Source: Clostridia bacterium
GTDB lineage: Bacteria > Bacillota > Clostridia > Oscillospirales > CAG-272
NCBI GenBank assembly: GCA_017621475.1
Contig: JAGATA010000030.1
Span: forward strand, 1-53,778
Direction: 5' to 3'
DNA length: 53,778 nucleotides
The translations under genes were made by a program, and so were the position numbers. Positions 23,728 through 32,917 of the stretch are shown in pieces. Position 1 is the stretch's first letter, and each line of letters opens with the position of its first letter. Below the pieces are notes generated by a model, which had not been told where the DNA came from, ran no database searches, and saw nothing but the letters and a program-made list of their open reading frames with translations.

Positions 23728-25884
23728 TTAACCACGCAACGAAACTTCGGTAACGATATCCGTAATGAAGCTTACCATCTGCTGGATAAGGTTTGTAAAC
23801 AACATAATAATAAACATAATGAACATCATACCAATAAGAGTTGCAGCCGTGATAAGAATATTTTTTCCCATAGAATAGCCGTGTGTTGTAGCCATACCAA
23901 AGAACAAGAGCATACCGAGCCATACAAAGGATATGGTAAGTACGAGAGAGATCAGCTTAGCTTCATCAAGAGACGCGATGTTTGTGCAAAGCGTAACGGG
24001 AATGATGAAGAGAAGAAGCGGGAACAATGCATAAGAAGATGAAATAAAGATATCTTTAAAGTTACCTTCGCCGTCAAAGAGTGTTGTAAGACACCAGTTA
24101 GAAACGCACCAAAGCATAAGGGGTGCAGCAACTGTAAGAACGGAGTAAATGATGTTTACGTGACCCTTGGAAGGATTGAAGATGTAAGCTCTGCCAACTG
24201 TGTAGTAGATATAAGCAACTACTACAAGAGCATCTATAAGAAGCGCGCCTCTTACAGAGCCTCTCTTTTCGTGTTTAAGATCCCAGTAAGCATCGAACGG
24301 ATGCATAATAAGGTAGAAACCGTAAAGGAATTCTTCCCAAAGAGTTCTCTTGCCGAGTTTTGTAATACCTTCTTTGTTCTTCTTGCCAACGTACTTGAGG
24401 AACTTGGAAAGAACAACGCAAAGAACTGCGATTACAATGATTACAACGAATACGTACTTTTCAACCCAAGCTTTTCTGATTGCTTTGAAAGATGTGGAGT
24501 AGCCGTTAACATCACCAGCAGATTCAAAGTACATAAGGGATTCTTTGTATGCGCCTTCAACATCTTCACCCTGGCGGTAAAGGTTTGTAGCGATGCCGAT
24601 GTAAGCGGAGTCGAAGTTGTTGTTAGCCTTACGGATCTCTTCCCAGTCCGCAAGAGCTTTATCGTATTCTCTGTCTTCTGTATGTTTAAGAGCCTGCGCG
24701 ATAATGTCACCATATACGCTTCTCTTATAAACTGTGATGGAGTTAAGTGTTGCGTCAAGAACATAGAGAGAGCTGCCGCGATATGCGATAGCTGTAGGCT
24801 GGCTGAGGTTACCGAGCTGAGCGCCTTTATCGCCGAAAGCGAAAAGGAGGTTACCGTCAGCATCATATGTGTAAAGTCTGCAGCGTTTCTTGTCAACGAT
24901 AGTCCACATACCGCTTTCACCGAGAGCTACGTCTATGATACTGGAAGGACCGGAAGTAGAAGAAGATGATGATGAAGCTACGCCCGTACCACCGCTGATA
25001 TTAGCAATTTCACCGGCAGGAATAAAGAAGCCGTTTCTCTTCATAATATCGTCGCCTTTACTGTTAAGGCGTTTAACGGGAGCATACTCTTTGTTGCCGG
25101 ACTTAATAGCGGAAGTAAGAGTTTCTTCGTCAATGTCGTTAGTTGTTACATAAAGGAAACCGTCGGAGTCGATAGCACAGTTGTTATATGTAGCTGTTAC
25201 ATATTCTTCAGCTGTTACATCGGGGAAAATAAGGCGGCGGATTCTTGTTGCAAGCGGAACGTCTGCTTTCTGTGCACCGATGAAGCCCAAGAAAGTGCCG
25301 TCTGCTGCAAGGGAGAAGATACCGGAATATGTCTGGTCGGATACGATATACATACCGCCGGCAGCATCAACAGCAATAGCAACGGGGTGGAAGATCGTGT
25401 CTTCGCCCATTACGTCGGCTTTGGGAGCGTAGATGATTTTTACGAAGTTACCTGCGTGGTCGAAGCAAACTATACGAGAGTTGTTTGTATCGCACACATA
25501 GATAAGATCTTCTGTTACAAACAAACCCTGGGGGGAGTTCAAAGAGTCCGGTACGCCGTGTTCGTTTGTAAAGTTTGCAATTTCGAACTGAACTTTGAAG
25601 TTTTCATCGCAAACGATAACTCTGTTGTTACCTGTATCGGAAATATAGAGGTTACCTTCCTCATCAAAGAAAATGTCTTTTGCAGATTTGAGGGGTGTAA
25701 TACCAACATCATAGTTTGTAATGATTCTTTCAGGGACATACGCATCAGGAGATTTCTGTGGCTCTCCACTCATAGAGTATGTATAAGAACCATAAGGAGC
25801 GGTAGCAGCAAATGCAGGGCTTATGCAACCTACGAGAACCATAAGGCAAAGAACCGCTACAAGTATTCTGGACATTTTTTTCAT
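23728..25884 (-). CDS. NHL beta-propeller / TPR-like / Yip1 membrane protein
   Basis: 718 residues. An N-terminal export signal ends either at a lipobox-like LVGC (Cys20) or after AFA. About 55-390 is an NHL-type propeller, with repeats such as ADGNLLFAFGDKG, GNLYISDTGNNRVIV and DLIYVCDTNNSRIVC. A short helical, TPR-like part (395-465, EYDKALADWEEIRK) leads to a membrane helix (about 478-498). The rest (515-718) is a Yip1-like domain with four or five helices (FYLIMHPFDAYWDLKHEK, then GEGNFKDIFISSSYALFP). So the propeller should face outside and the Yip1 part is in the membrane. The role is unknown; placement between permease and DUF5696 genes suggests an envelope component of the same uptake system. 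Confidence 0.82.
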   Translation of the reverse strand: MKKMSRILVAVLCLMVLVGCISPAFAATAPYGSYTYSMSGEPQKSPDAYVPERIITNYDVGITPLKSAKDIFFDEEGNLYISDTGNNRVIVCDENFKVQFEIANFTNEHGVPDSLNSPQGLFVTEDLIYVCDTNNSRIVCFDHAGNFVKIIYAPKADVMGEDTIFHPVAIAVDAAGGMYIVSDQTYSGIFSLAADGTFLGFIGAQKADVPLATRIRRLIFPDVTAEEYVTATYNNCAIDSDGFLYVTTNDIDEETLTSAIKSGNKEYAPVKRLNSKGDDIMKRNGFFIPAGEIANISGGTGVASSSSSSTSGPSSIIDVALGESGMWTIVDKKRCRLYTYDADGNLLFAFGDKGAQLGNLSQPTAIAYRGSSLYVLDATLNSITVYKRSVYGDIIAQALKHTEDREYDKALADWEEIRKANNNFDSAYIGIATNLYRQGEDVEGAYKESLMYFESAGDVNGYSTSFKAIRKAWVEKYVFVVIIVIAVLCVVLSKFLKYVGKKNKEGITKLGKRTLWEEFLYGFYLIMHPFDAYWDLKHEKRGSVRGALLIDALVVVAYIYYTVGRAYIFNPSKGHVNIIYSVLTVAAPLMLWCVSNWCLTTLFDGEGNFKDIFISSSYALFPLLLFIIPVTLCTNIASLDEAKLISLVLTISFVWLGMLLFFGMATTHGYSMGKNILITAATLIGMMFIMFIIMLFTNLIQQMVSFITDIVTEVSLRG

Positions 25885-25904
25885 AATAACGTTTCCCTCC
25901 TTAA

Positions 25905-26780
25905 TTAGTCTTTCATACCGGACGAAGCCATCGTTTCAATAACGTTACTCTGACCGATGATAAATACGATGATCGGAACAAGCATCATTACAACGGAGGA
26001 AGCCGTACCAACACCGGCACGTTCAATACCACCGGATACGATCTGACCAACCGCATAGTTGAATGTTTTGAGCTGTTCGCTGTAAATATAGTTGGAAGAA
26101 CCTGTTGCCCAAAGATCTTTGAAAGAGTAGATGATAAGTGTGATCCAACCGGGTTTAACAACAGGCATTACGATTTGCCAATATGTTCTGATTTCCGAAG
26201 AACCGTCAAGACGAGCAGCTTCAAGAACGGAAACCTGAATACTGGATTCCATAAATGTCTGCATAAGGAACATACCAAGTGTCGCACCCCAAGCGGGAAC
26301 GATGATAGCCCAATATGTATCAACCCAACCGAGTCTGGACATTGTCAAGAAGTTAACAACGCCCGTTACAGTTGCGTGGAACATAAGGGAGAGTCGAACT
26401 GCGGAAGCAAGCATTTTTCTGCCGGGGAACACGATCTTAGAGATAGCGTAAGCGGCAAGAGAACCGAATACAAGGTTACCGAAAGTACCTGCAACGGAAA
26501 TAAATACTGTGTTAAAAATGTATCTTGAGAAAGGGACCCACGATGTCTGCAAAGTCTTAAACATAAGAGAGAAGTTGGAGAATGTGGGGTGCTCTACATA
26601 AAACTTAGGAGGATACATCCAAAGTTCATCAAGAGGTTTGAGAGCCTGGATTACCGCGTAGTACATCGGGAAGAACATAAATGCACCGAGTACAACGAGG
26701 AAAATAGTGATACCCATATCACCGCCGGCAGAACGGTTGAGAATAACTTTATGATTTCTTGTACGTAACTTTTTTCCCAT
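25905..26780 (-). CDS. Sugar ABC transporter permease, MalG type (first pair)
   Basis: 291 residues from ATG 26780, just 1 bp after the stop of the preceding permease; GGTGGG within the end of that gene serves as ribosome site. Six helices, with the coupling motif LEAARLDGSSEIRTYWQIVMP. It closely follows the MalG/LacG/carbohydrate permease-2 pattern (YPPKFYVEHPTFSNF in the first periplasmic segment). It forms the first importer pair with the gene at 26782-27759 and would take substrate from the lipoprotein encoded upstream. Confidence 0.92.
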   Translation of the reverse strand: MGKKLRTRNHKVILNRSAGGDMGITIFLVVLGAFMFFPMYYAVIQALKPLDELWMYPPKFYVEHPTFSNFSLMFKTLQTSWVPFSRYIFNTVFISVAGTFGNLVFGSLAAYAISKIVFPGRKMLASAVRLSLMFHATVTGVVNFLTMSRLGWVDTYWAIIVPAWGATLGMFLMQTFMESSIQVSVLEAARLDGSSEIRTYWQIVMPVVKPGWITLIIYSFKDLWATGSSNYIYSEQLKTFNYAVGQIVSGGIERAGVGTASSVVMMLVPIIVFIIGQSNVIETMASSGMKD

Positions 26781-26781
26781 A

Positions 26782-27759
26782 TTACTGTCCCACCTTTGCA
26801 AGGATTTTCTTTACGAGCATATTGGAGCCGATCATCATAGCGAAGAGGATGGTTGCGATAGCGGAAGAATAACCGATTTCGTAACGAGCACCGCCGTAGT
26901 CACCAAGATGATGTACGATTGTCCAAGCACAGTAGTCAACAGAGGGGTTGCCGGCAAGGCCGTCAACGATAGCACCGAAACCGAATGCACTTGTGATAGC
27001 GAGGATAGCACCGAACAAAAGCTGAGGCTTCATATTCGGAAGTGTGACATACCAAAGTTCCTGCCAACGGTTCTTGATACCATCAACAGCAGCAGCTTCG
27101 AACTGTGCTTTGTCGATAGTCTGAAGACCACCGATGAAAGAAAGGAACGACGTACCCAAGCTGGACCAGAGTGCAACTACAATACAAAGAGGCATAACGT
27201 AGGTTGCGTTCTGGAAGAACTGAATAGGTGTTTCAATAAGGCCCATTCGCATAAGAATGGAGTTAGCGTAACCGTAAGAGTCACCGCTGAAGAATACTAC
27301 CCAAATCGTTGTAGCACCGCCGGAAATGGAGGGCGCATAGAAGATAAGTGTTACAACAGCACGGATCTTCGGAGAAAGCTCATTGATGAACCAAGCAACG
27401 AAAAGGGAGAGCATATAGGAAACAGGTCCGATGATAACGGCAAAGATAAGCGTGTTCTGAACAGCTATCAAGAAGATATCGTCATCAAGGAAGAGTCGGA
27501 TGTAGTTATCGAACCAAACCCACATTTCATCTTCAATAAGGTTGAATATTGTAAAGCTGTAATACAGCGAAAGAATAACGGGCAGGATCGTGAATGTGAA
27601 GAAGATAAGGAAGAAGGGTGCGCACATTACGTATGCAATATAGTTGCGCTTCATTTCTTTCAATACCCACTGCACTTTAGACATGTCTTTTCTGGCAACA
27701 GGCTTTTTGCCAAGAGGTTTATTCTCTTTTACCGTTGCCGAAGCTGTTTTTTCAGACAT
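26782..27759 (-). CDS. Sugar ABC transporter permease, MalF type (first pair)
   Basis: 325 residues; GGAG upstream of ATG 27759. After a Lys-rich cytosolic N-terminus come six helices (LILPVILSLYYSFTIFNL region first). The coupling motif is EAAAVDGIKNRWQELWYVTLP. It is typical of MalF/UgpA-like sugar permeases in length and motif spacing. It lies 64 bp downstream of the sugar-binding lipoprotein gene, with a short GC stem-loop (CCTCTC/GAGAGG, 27799-27812) in the gap that may set unequal expression of binding protein and permeases. Confidence 0.92.
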   Translation of the reverse strand: MSEKTASATVKENKPLGKKPVARKDMSKVQWVLKEMKRNYIAYVMCAPFFLIFFTFTILPVILSLYYSFTIFNLIEDEMWVWFDNYIRLFLDDDIFLIAVQNTLIFAVIIGPVSYMLSLFVAWFINELSPKIRAVVTLIFYAPSISGGATTIWVVFFSGDSYGYANSILMRMGLIETPIQFFQNATYVMPLCIVVALWSSLGTSFLSFIGGLQTIDKAQFEAAAVDGIKNRWQELWYVTLPNMKPQLLFGAILAITSAFGFGAIVDGLAGNPSVDYCAWTIVHHLGDYGGARYEIGYSSAIATILFAMMIGSNMLVKKILAKVGQ

Positions 27760-27823
27760 AGTAGTTTTTCTCCTTTACATAGTTTTGTTCGTGTTATTCC
27801 CTCTCGGGAGAGGTCCCGGAAGA

Positions 27824-30820
27824 TCAGGACCAATCATAAGTTGTGGGAATGAAAAATTCCTTGGAAAGTTCTTCGCGTTTTCTTTCAAATTCCTTATTGA
27901 TAAGAGGAATGTAGCCGAGAAGTTCATCGCTGGGAGATGCGTTGTCGTTGTACGCTGCGAGGAATGCGAAGTTTACATAACGACCGATAATGTAAGCACC
28001 GGGCATATCGGGAACGCCTGCGAGTTTGCTTGCACATTCTTTAATGAGTCTTATTTCTTTTGCAGACCAGTCCATTTCTTCGTATGCTTCAATGTTAGCT
28101 GTATTGTATTTTGTAGAAGGACCTACGAAAGCAATAAGTTCTTTTGCATACTGGCTCTGGATATTGGAACGTGTCCACCATTCAATAAATTTAAAGGAAG
28201 CAGCGTCTCTGCCGCGTTCTTTAGCGTCTTTCATAAGAACGAGAGAGGAAACCGTAACGATATTTGTATCGTTGATGGAACCGTCAGCCTGAACTGTGCC
28301 GGGAACGTTTGTAAAGCTCCAAAGGCCTTTAAGTTCTGTTGCAAAAGCTGTGAACTGGTTGTAGAAGGATGTAAGGTCCGCGAAGATAAGCGGCATTTCA
28401 CCCGTTCTGAAACGGTTAGCAGAGTCGTAAGAAATAGGAAGCCTATAGAGCGTGAAGAATTCACACATTGTTGTGAACGCATCAAGAGCTACGTTGGAGT
28501 CATAGTTGATCTTTTCACCGTCATCTGCAAAGATCGTGCCGCCGTTCTGAAGAACGAACATATCGAACGTTCTCGTCATACCGAGGTCGTAGTTCTTACC
28601 CTGGAGTTTCGGGATAAGCGCTCTGAATTCATCCCAAGTCTTAGGAACTGTAAAGCCGTTTTCAGCGAAGATATCTGTACGGTAGAACATTACGCTGAAC
28701 GCCATTGTGTGAGGAATACCGTATGTTGCAAGTTCGCCGTCGGGAGAACCGATAGCAACTGTAAGGGGAACGAGTGTCTCCGGAAGGAACCTGGAACAAA
28801 CCTCAGGGAATTCTTCGTAAACGGAGAGGTCAAGAAGTGCGCCACGAACCGCGTAGTTGATAACCGTACTTTCACCTGTACCCATCATTACGTCGGGACC
28901 AACACCTGCAAGAGAAGCAGGAAGAAGCGCGCCGCCGGCAACGAGTTTAAGGTTTACGGAAATGTTGGGATAGCTCTTTGTGAAGTCATCGTCAACAAGG
29001 TTACGAATGATCTGTGTATATTCACGAGAAACAACTGTCCAAACTTCAACTTCAACTATGTCTTCGCCTTCAACTTCGGAAGCGAAAGAGTTGTAGTCAA
29101 TAAAGAAGCTGTAGAAGAAGCTCTGAATTTCGTACCAAGCGTTCTGTAAGAAGTTTGCTTCCGCCTTGGGAAGTTCAGCACCTGCAGGCTGGATCAAGAT
29201 GTAGTCAAGAGAGAGAGCCTGTTTCTGAACGTTGTTGATCCAAGTACCGAGAGTACCGATATTGGATTTAAGAGTTTCAAAGTTCTTCGCGATCTGACCT
29301 TCACTATCTCTTGCCATTTTTTCAAGGATACGAGCAACATTTTCAAGAGTAGCCGTATTCGAGCTGGTCTCGCCGGAAACTCTCTGAAATTCTTTGGAAA
29401 TAGAGAAAAGTTCATTAGCAAGAATGCCCATCTGTTCAATCTCAGCAGGGATACGAGAGTAGAACTTGTAGTTTGTATAGCTGTCGGGGTTAGGTCCTGT
29501 GATCTGAAGGATCTTGAGGTAAATTTCGTTGATGGAAGCAAGCGCTGCACGAACGCGGGAGATTATATCGCCCAAATTACCGAGTGTTACTTCAAGAGAG
29601 AAAGTATGTTTGCCTTCTTCAAGATAGAACTTAAAGTCATATGTACCGTCCGTAAGAGCTGTTATCTGCCAATCGGAACCGTACATAAACTGAAGGTTGT
29701 TAGCTTCTTCAAAGGGGATCTCGCCATCAACTCTCATACGACGGGAAACAAAGATGCCTTGGTTTGTATTCTGAGAGAATCTTACGTTGATAACGTAGAA
29801 GCCCGCTTCTTTAACATCAAATTCCCATTCGATCCACTGACCGAGTGTAGCCCAGTTCGAACCACCAATCGAATTGATAAGCGTGCACTTAGCACTGGAA
29901 GGACTGTTGATAGGGGAAGTTTTGTTGTTTGTAGGATAAAGCGTGCTGTCGGAAGTAGAAGAAGATTTTTCTGCTTCAAGGAAGATGCGAGTATTTTCGT
30001 TGATAGGCGCATCTGTGTGTCCGAGAGCTTCGTGATTTGCAAGATATTCTTCATATGTAAGAGTATCTTTGGGCGCGCGAAGAACGATGGATTCAACAGA
30101 CATCGGTTCTTTCTGTGCATCAAGAGCGATCGTATTCGTACCCTTTTCAAGGTAGAAGAGGAATTCGCCGTTGTAATAACCGGAAGGGTCACTTACTGTG
30201 TAATTGCGCCATTCGGGAGTCTGATTTTTGATAGGACGACTTTCGTTTCCGTTTTCGTCCGTTTCAAAAACGATGTTACCTTCATCATCTCTGAGGTAAT
30301 CGTCTTGCCAAATCTTTGTCAAAAGAATATTTCTTACTTCGCTGAACAAAACATCATCGTTTACAAGAAGAGTTCTTTCAATATTGGCGGATTTAGCTTC
30401 CGTGGGATAGTAGTTGATGTCAATAGCGTAAAGACCGGACTCAGGAACTTCCACTGTCCAAGTTGTTTTACCGATATCGGGTGTCTGAACGGCTTTCTTG
30501 CCAACAAGATTATCTATAATCTTAAACGGCACAGCAGCATCAGCCTCTGTATATCCCGCAGGATATTCAAAGCCCGTATAATCGGCAGCATTTATAACAA
30601 CATCCTTACCGGCATATTTGGGCATTCCGGCATATTCAGCGTAATATTCGCTCCAAGTCAAGTCGTTAAGCTGGTCAAGTGTTTCATCAGTAACTGATGT
30701 GCTTGACGAGGAAGAGCCGCTTGAAGAAACGGTCGCCGCAGACGCGCCCAAAGCGCATCCTGTGAGCATCGCAAATGCAAGGGTTCCTGCCAAGACTTTC
30801 TTAAGTTTTAAAAATTTCAT
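27824..30820 (-). CDS. Lipoprotein fusing carbohydrate-binding-like domains to a sugar-binding protein
   Basis: 998 residues from ATG 30820, six bases after GGAGGA. Lipobox LTGC gives Cys22 as the lipidated residue, followed by a Ser/Thr linker. About 60-265 and 290-440 look like two beta-sandwich carbohydrate-binding-type domains (WTVEVPESGLYAIDINYYP; RIFLEAEKSS, WIEWEFDVKEAGFYVINVRF). A helical part (about 440-570) follows. The C-terminal 420 residues are a family 1 extracellular solute-binding protein (VGPDVMMGTGESTVINYAVRG, YGIPHTMAFSVMFYRTDIFAENG, PKTWDEFRALIPKL, SFKFIEWWTR). Ordinary sugar-binding proteins are about 420-450 residues, so this is a large fusion that could hold a polymer near the transporter. 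It is the first gene of the seven-gene operon. Confidence 0.85.
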   Translation of the reverse strand: MKFLKLKKVLAGTLAFAMLTGCALGASAATVSSSGSSSSSTSVTDETLDQLNDLTWSEYYAEYAGMPKYAGKDVVINAADYTGFEYPAGYTEADAAVPFKIIDNLVGKKAVQTPDIGKTTWTVEVPESGLYAIDINYYPTEAKSANIERTLLVNDDVLFSEVRNILLTKIWQDDYLRDDEGNIVFETDENGNESRPIKNQTPEWRNYTVSDPSGYYNGEFLFYLEKGTNTIALDAQKEPMSVESIVLRAPKDTLTYEEYLANHEALGHTDAPINENTRIFLEAEKSSSTSDSTLYPTNNKTSPINSPSSAKCTLINSIGGSNWATLGQWIEWEFDVKEAGFYVINVRFSQNTNQGIFVSRRMRVDGEIPFEEANNLQFMYGSDWQITALTDGTYDFKFYLEEGKHTFSLEVTLGNLGDIISRVRAALASINEIYLKILQITGPNPDSYTNYKFYSRIPAEIEQMGILANELFSISKEFQRVSGETSSNTATLENVARILEKMARDSEGQIAKNFETLKSNIGTLGTWINNVQKQALSLDYILIQPAGAELPKAEANFLQNAWYEIQSFFYSFFIDYNSFASEVEGEDIVEVEVWTVVSREYTQIIRNLVDDDFTKSYPNISVNLKLVAGGALLPASLAGVGPDVMMGTGESTVINYAVRGALLDLSVYEEFPEVCSRFLPETLVPLTVAIGSPDGELATYGIPHTMAFSVMFYRTDIFAENGFTVPKTWDEFRALIPKLQGKNYDLGMTRTFDMFVLQNGGTIFADDGEKINYDSNVALDAFTTMCEFFTLYRLPISYDSANRFRTGEMPLIFADLTSFYNQFTAFATELKGLWSFTNVPGTVQADGSINDTNIVTVSSLVLMKDAKERGRDAASFKFIEWWTRSNIQSQYAKELIAFVGPSTKYNTANIEAYEEMDWSAKEIRLIKECASKLAGVPDMPGAYIIGRYVNFAFLAAYNDNASPSDELLGYIPLINKEFERKREELSKEFFIPTTYDWS

Positions 30821-30897
30821 ATGCTTTCCTCCGAAACCTGCGCAGCACTCGTTTGGTGGGAAGAGTACAAACGCAAAAAGCAAATTTATATGCATAT

Positions 30898-30927
30898 ATA
30901 ATATCATATCTAAAACTTCAAAGTCAA
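30898..30927 (-). promoter_or_regulatory. Probable promoter of the transport operon
   Basis: On the minus strand TTGACT (30922-30927), 18 bp, TATTAT (30898-30903). It lies about 70 bases upstream of the lipoprotein ATG. Confidence 0.6.
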
Positions 30928-31208
30928 GCGAACAAACAAGCAAAAAAAGTGGCGTTTCCCGCCCTTTTTATCCTAATTATTTATTAAACGCACGCGCTTA
31001 TCTGCAAGTATTTTTTATGCGTTTACAAAGCGTTAAAAATTTTTTCACATTTAAAAACGTGATTTTGCATATTTTATGTATATATTTAATTCAATTTATT
31101 GGCTTTTTTTGATACAAATATAGTTTTTTTGATTTGTCAAGAAAATATTTTTTGATTTTAAAAATTAGTTTTAAAAAACTTTTTTGTATCTTTTATGTCT
31201 ATAGCAAC

Positions 31209-31260
31209 AAAAAAAGTGTCTGTTTTTTGTTGATTTTCACAACAAAATAGGCACTTTTTT
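31209..31260. terminator. Long A/T-flanked hairpin
   Basis: AAAAAAGTG-type left arm (from 31209) pairs with the right arm ending in CACTTTTTT at 31260; about 20 pairs with a few mismatches and loop ATTTTCA. A- and T-runs on both sides make it a bidirectional terminator candidate, isolating the housekeeping operon from the transport operon. Confidence 0.6.
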
Positions 31261-31334
31261 GAACTTTTAGTGAATATAACAAATATTTTTGTTCAACTTT
31301 CGTCAGCAATTATGTTTTTTTAATTTTTCTAATC

Positions 31335-31376
31335 AAAATGCAGATTTTTTATTAGTTTTATTAAAATCTGTGTTTT
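31335..31376 (-). terminator. Terminator of the zapA-mnmA operon
   Basis: AAAATGCAGATTTT (31335-31348) and AAAATCTGTGTTTT (31363-31376) pair at 12 of 14 positions. It lies about 30 bp after the mnmA stop on the minus strand and is followed there by T-rich sequence. Confidence 0.6.
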
Positions 31377-31405
31377 TGAGGGTTTTACCCCTGTTCAAGG
31401 GCAGC

Positions 31406-32440
31406 TTAATCGATAAATCCACCGAACACAATGTCATTTTCATCATAAAAAACAGCAGACTGGCCGGGAGTTACAGCTCTTGCTTGCTCATCCAGAACGA
31501 CGTGAGCCTTGCCTTCCGACACCGTTACGGTACACATAACGGGCTTTGCCGCATAGCGTATCTTTGCAAAGAGCCGCACGTTCTCCCCATCGGGAATAAC
31601 CCTCTTTTGAAACACAAGATCAGAAACATCGAGTTCGTTTTTAAAAAGTGCGTCCTCATCTCCGAGCGTCACCGTGTTTGAATCTGGGTCAATCGATGTA
31701 ACAAAAGCGTGCTTACCGAGCGAAATCCCAAGGCCCTTTCTCTGCCCTATGGTATACCGCGGTACACCCTTGTGTTTTCCAAGAACTTTACCGTTTGCAT
31801 CTACAAAATCGCCTTCTTCAAATTTCTTCCCGAGGAGCTCTTCCATATAAGCAGTATGATCGTTGGAAGGGATAAAGCATATTTCCTGGCTTTCCTTCGC
31901 TTCCGCAGACGGAAGCTCCATTTCTTTAGATTTTTCCTTAATTTCCGTTTTCATATCGTCCGAAAGGGGGAAAAATAACATCGCAAGCTCATCCTGCGAA
32001 AGCCGCCAAAGAACGTAGCTTTGATCTTTTCTGCAATCAAGCCCGCGTGAAATATAATATCTTCCGTTTTCCTCGTTAAACAGAACGCGCGCGTAATGCC
32101 CTGTCGAAACCGTATCACATCCAACACTCTTTGCGCATTCACAAAGTTTTTTAAACTTCACTTCCCTGTTGCACACGATGCAGGGGTTCGGTGTACGTGC
32201 CGCGCAATATTCGGAAACAAAATTTTTAACGACACATTCGGAAAATTCTTTTGTACAATCAACGATGTGAAGCTTCACACCAAGAGCATCTGCCGCACAT
32301 TGTGCCGCAGGTATGTCCGTATGTTCGCTCATTTTAAGTATAGCGCCCTCTACTTCATAGCCGAGAGAGCGAAGCTTTAGAACGGAGTACGTGCTGTCTA
32401 TGCCGCCACTCATTCCCAAAAGTACCTTATTGTTTTTCAT
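31406..32440 (-). CDS. mnmA: tRNA-specific 2-thiouridylase MnmA
   Basis: 344 residues. ATP-dependent transfer of sulfur to U34 of tRNAs for Gln, Lys and Glu. PP-loop SGGIDSTYS (residues 11-19; the usual Val is Ile), NPCIVCNREVKF with Cys90 as one catalytic cysteine, SQEICFIP with Cys188 as the persulfide-receiving cysteine, and RYTIGQRKGLG. The C-terminal beta-barrel is present (VSDLVFQKRV, GQSAVFYD). Terminal gene of the nine-gene leftward operon, 3 bp after nifU; the desulfurase two genes upstream is the natural sulfur donor. Confidence 0.96.
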   Translation of the reverse strand: MKNNKVLLGMSGGIDSTYSVLKLRSLGYEVEGAILKMSEHTDIPAAQCAADALGVKLHIVDCTKEFSECVVKNFVSEYCAARTPNPCIVCNREVKFKKLCECAKSVGCDTVSTGHYARVLFNEENGRYYISRGLDCRKDQSYVLWRLSQDELAMLFFPLSDDMKTEIKEKSKEMELPSAEAKESQEICFIPSNDHTAYMEELLGKKFEEGDFVDANGKVLGKHKGVPRYTIGQRKGLGISLGKHAFVTSIDPDSNTVTLGDEDALFKNELDVSDLVFQKRVIPDGENVRLFAKIRYAAKPVMCTVTVSEGKAHVVLDEQARAVTPGQSAVFYDENDIVFGGFID

Positions 32441-32443
32441 AGT

Positions 32444-32884
32444 TTATTCTTCACCATGTCCGTGATGATCGTCACATTCGATGCATCCGCCCTTAAATCC
32501 GGGTATTTCTTTATCGATATCATTTCTCTTATAGTAATCCGCAACCGCGCTTTTTACCGCTTCTTCCGCAAGTACGGAGCAGTGTATCTTAGCGGCAGGA
32601 AGTCCGTCCAGCGCCTCTACCACAGCTTTATTTGTAAGCAAAAGAGCTTCATCAACGGTCTTCCCTTTTATCATCTCCGTTGCCATCGATGATGTTGCAA
32701 CTGCGGCACCGCAACCGAAAGTTTTAAACTTTACATCAGTTATAATTTCGCCGTCTATTTTTAAGTATATTTTCATAATATCGCCGCATTTGGCGTTGCC
32801 AACCTCACCAATGCCGTCTGCATTCTCTATTTCTCCGACGTTTCTGGGATTGGCAAAATGATCCATAACTTTTTCGCTGTACAT
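32444..32884 (-). CDS. nifU: Fe-S cluster scaffold, NifU N-terminal/IscU type
   Basis: 146 residues. Assembly platform for iron-sulfur clusters, loaded by the desulfurase encoded just upstream. Start MYSEKVMDHFANPRNVG is typical. The three conserved cysteines are Cys33 (AKCGD, with the Asp that aids cluster release), Cys58 (TFGCGAA) and Cys102 (KIHCSVLA). The Clostridia-type C-terminal tail ends in a Cys-His-rich stretch (GGCIECDDHHGHG). The C-terminal thioredoxin-like NifU domain is absent. Confidence 0.93.
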   Translation of the reverse strand: MYSEKVMDHFANPRNVGEIENADGIGEVGNAKCGDIMKIYLKIDGEIITDVKFKTFGCGAAVATSSMATEMIKGKTVDEALLLTNKAVVEALDGLPAAKIHCSVLAEEAVKSAVADYYKRNDIDKEIPGFKGGCIECDDHHGHGEE

Positions 32885-32917
32885 ATTTCTTTTCCTTTTT
32901 ATAATATATTTAAAATA

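Larger units (their letters stand above)
30944..31405. other. AT-rich intergenic region with hairpins, no gene
   Basis: About 460 bp of mostly T/A tracts between the end of mnmA and the transport operon. Besides the two stem-loops listed separately it contains a TTGACA on the minus strand near 31135 with only a poor -10 partner. No open frame has protein-like composition. Confidence 0.6.

Noticed and set aside
31120..31140. Strong promoter for the transport operon
   Set aside because: A TTGACA occurs on the minus strand, but the spacing leads only to TTGTAT or a 12-bp-spaced TATATT. The TTGACT/TATTAT pair near 30.9 kb is better placed.
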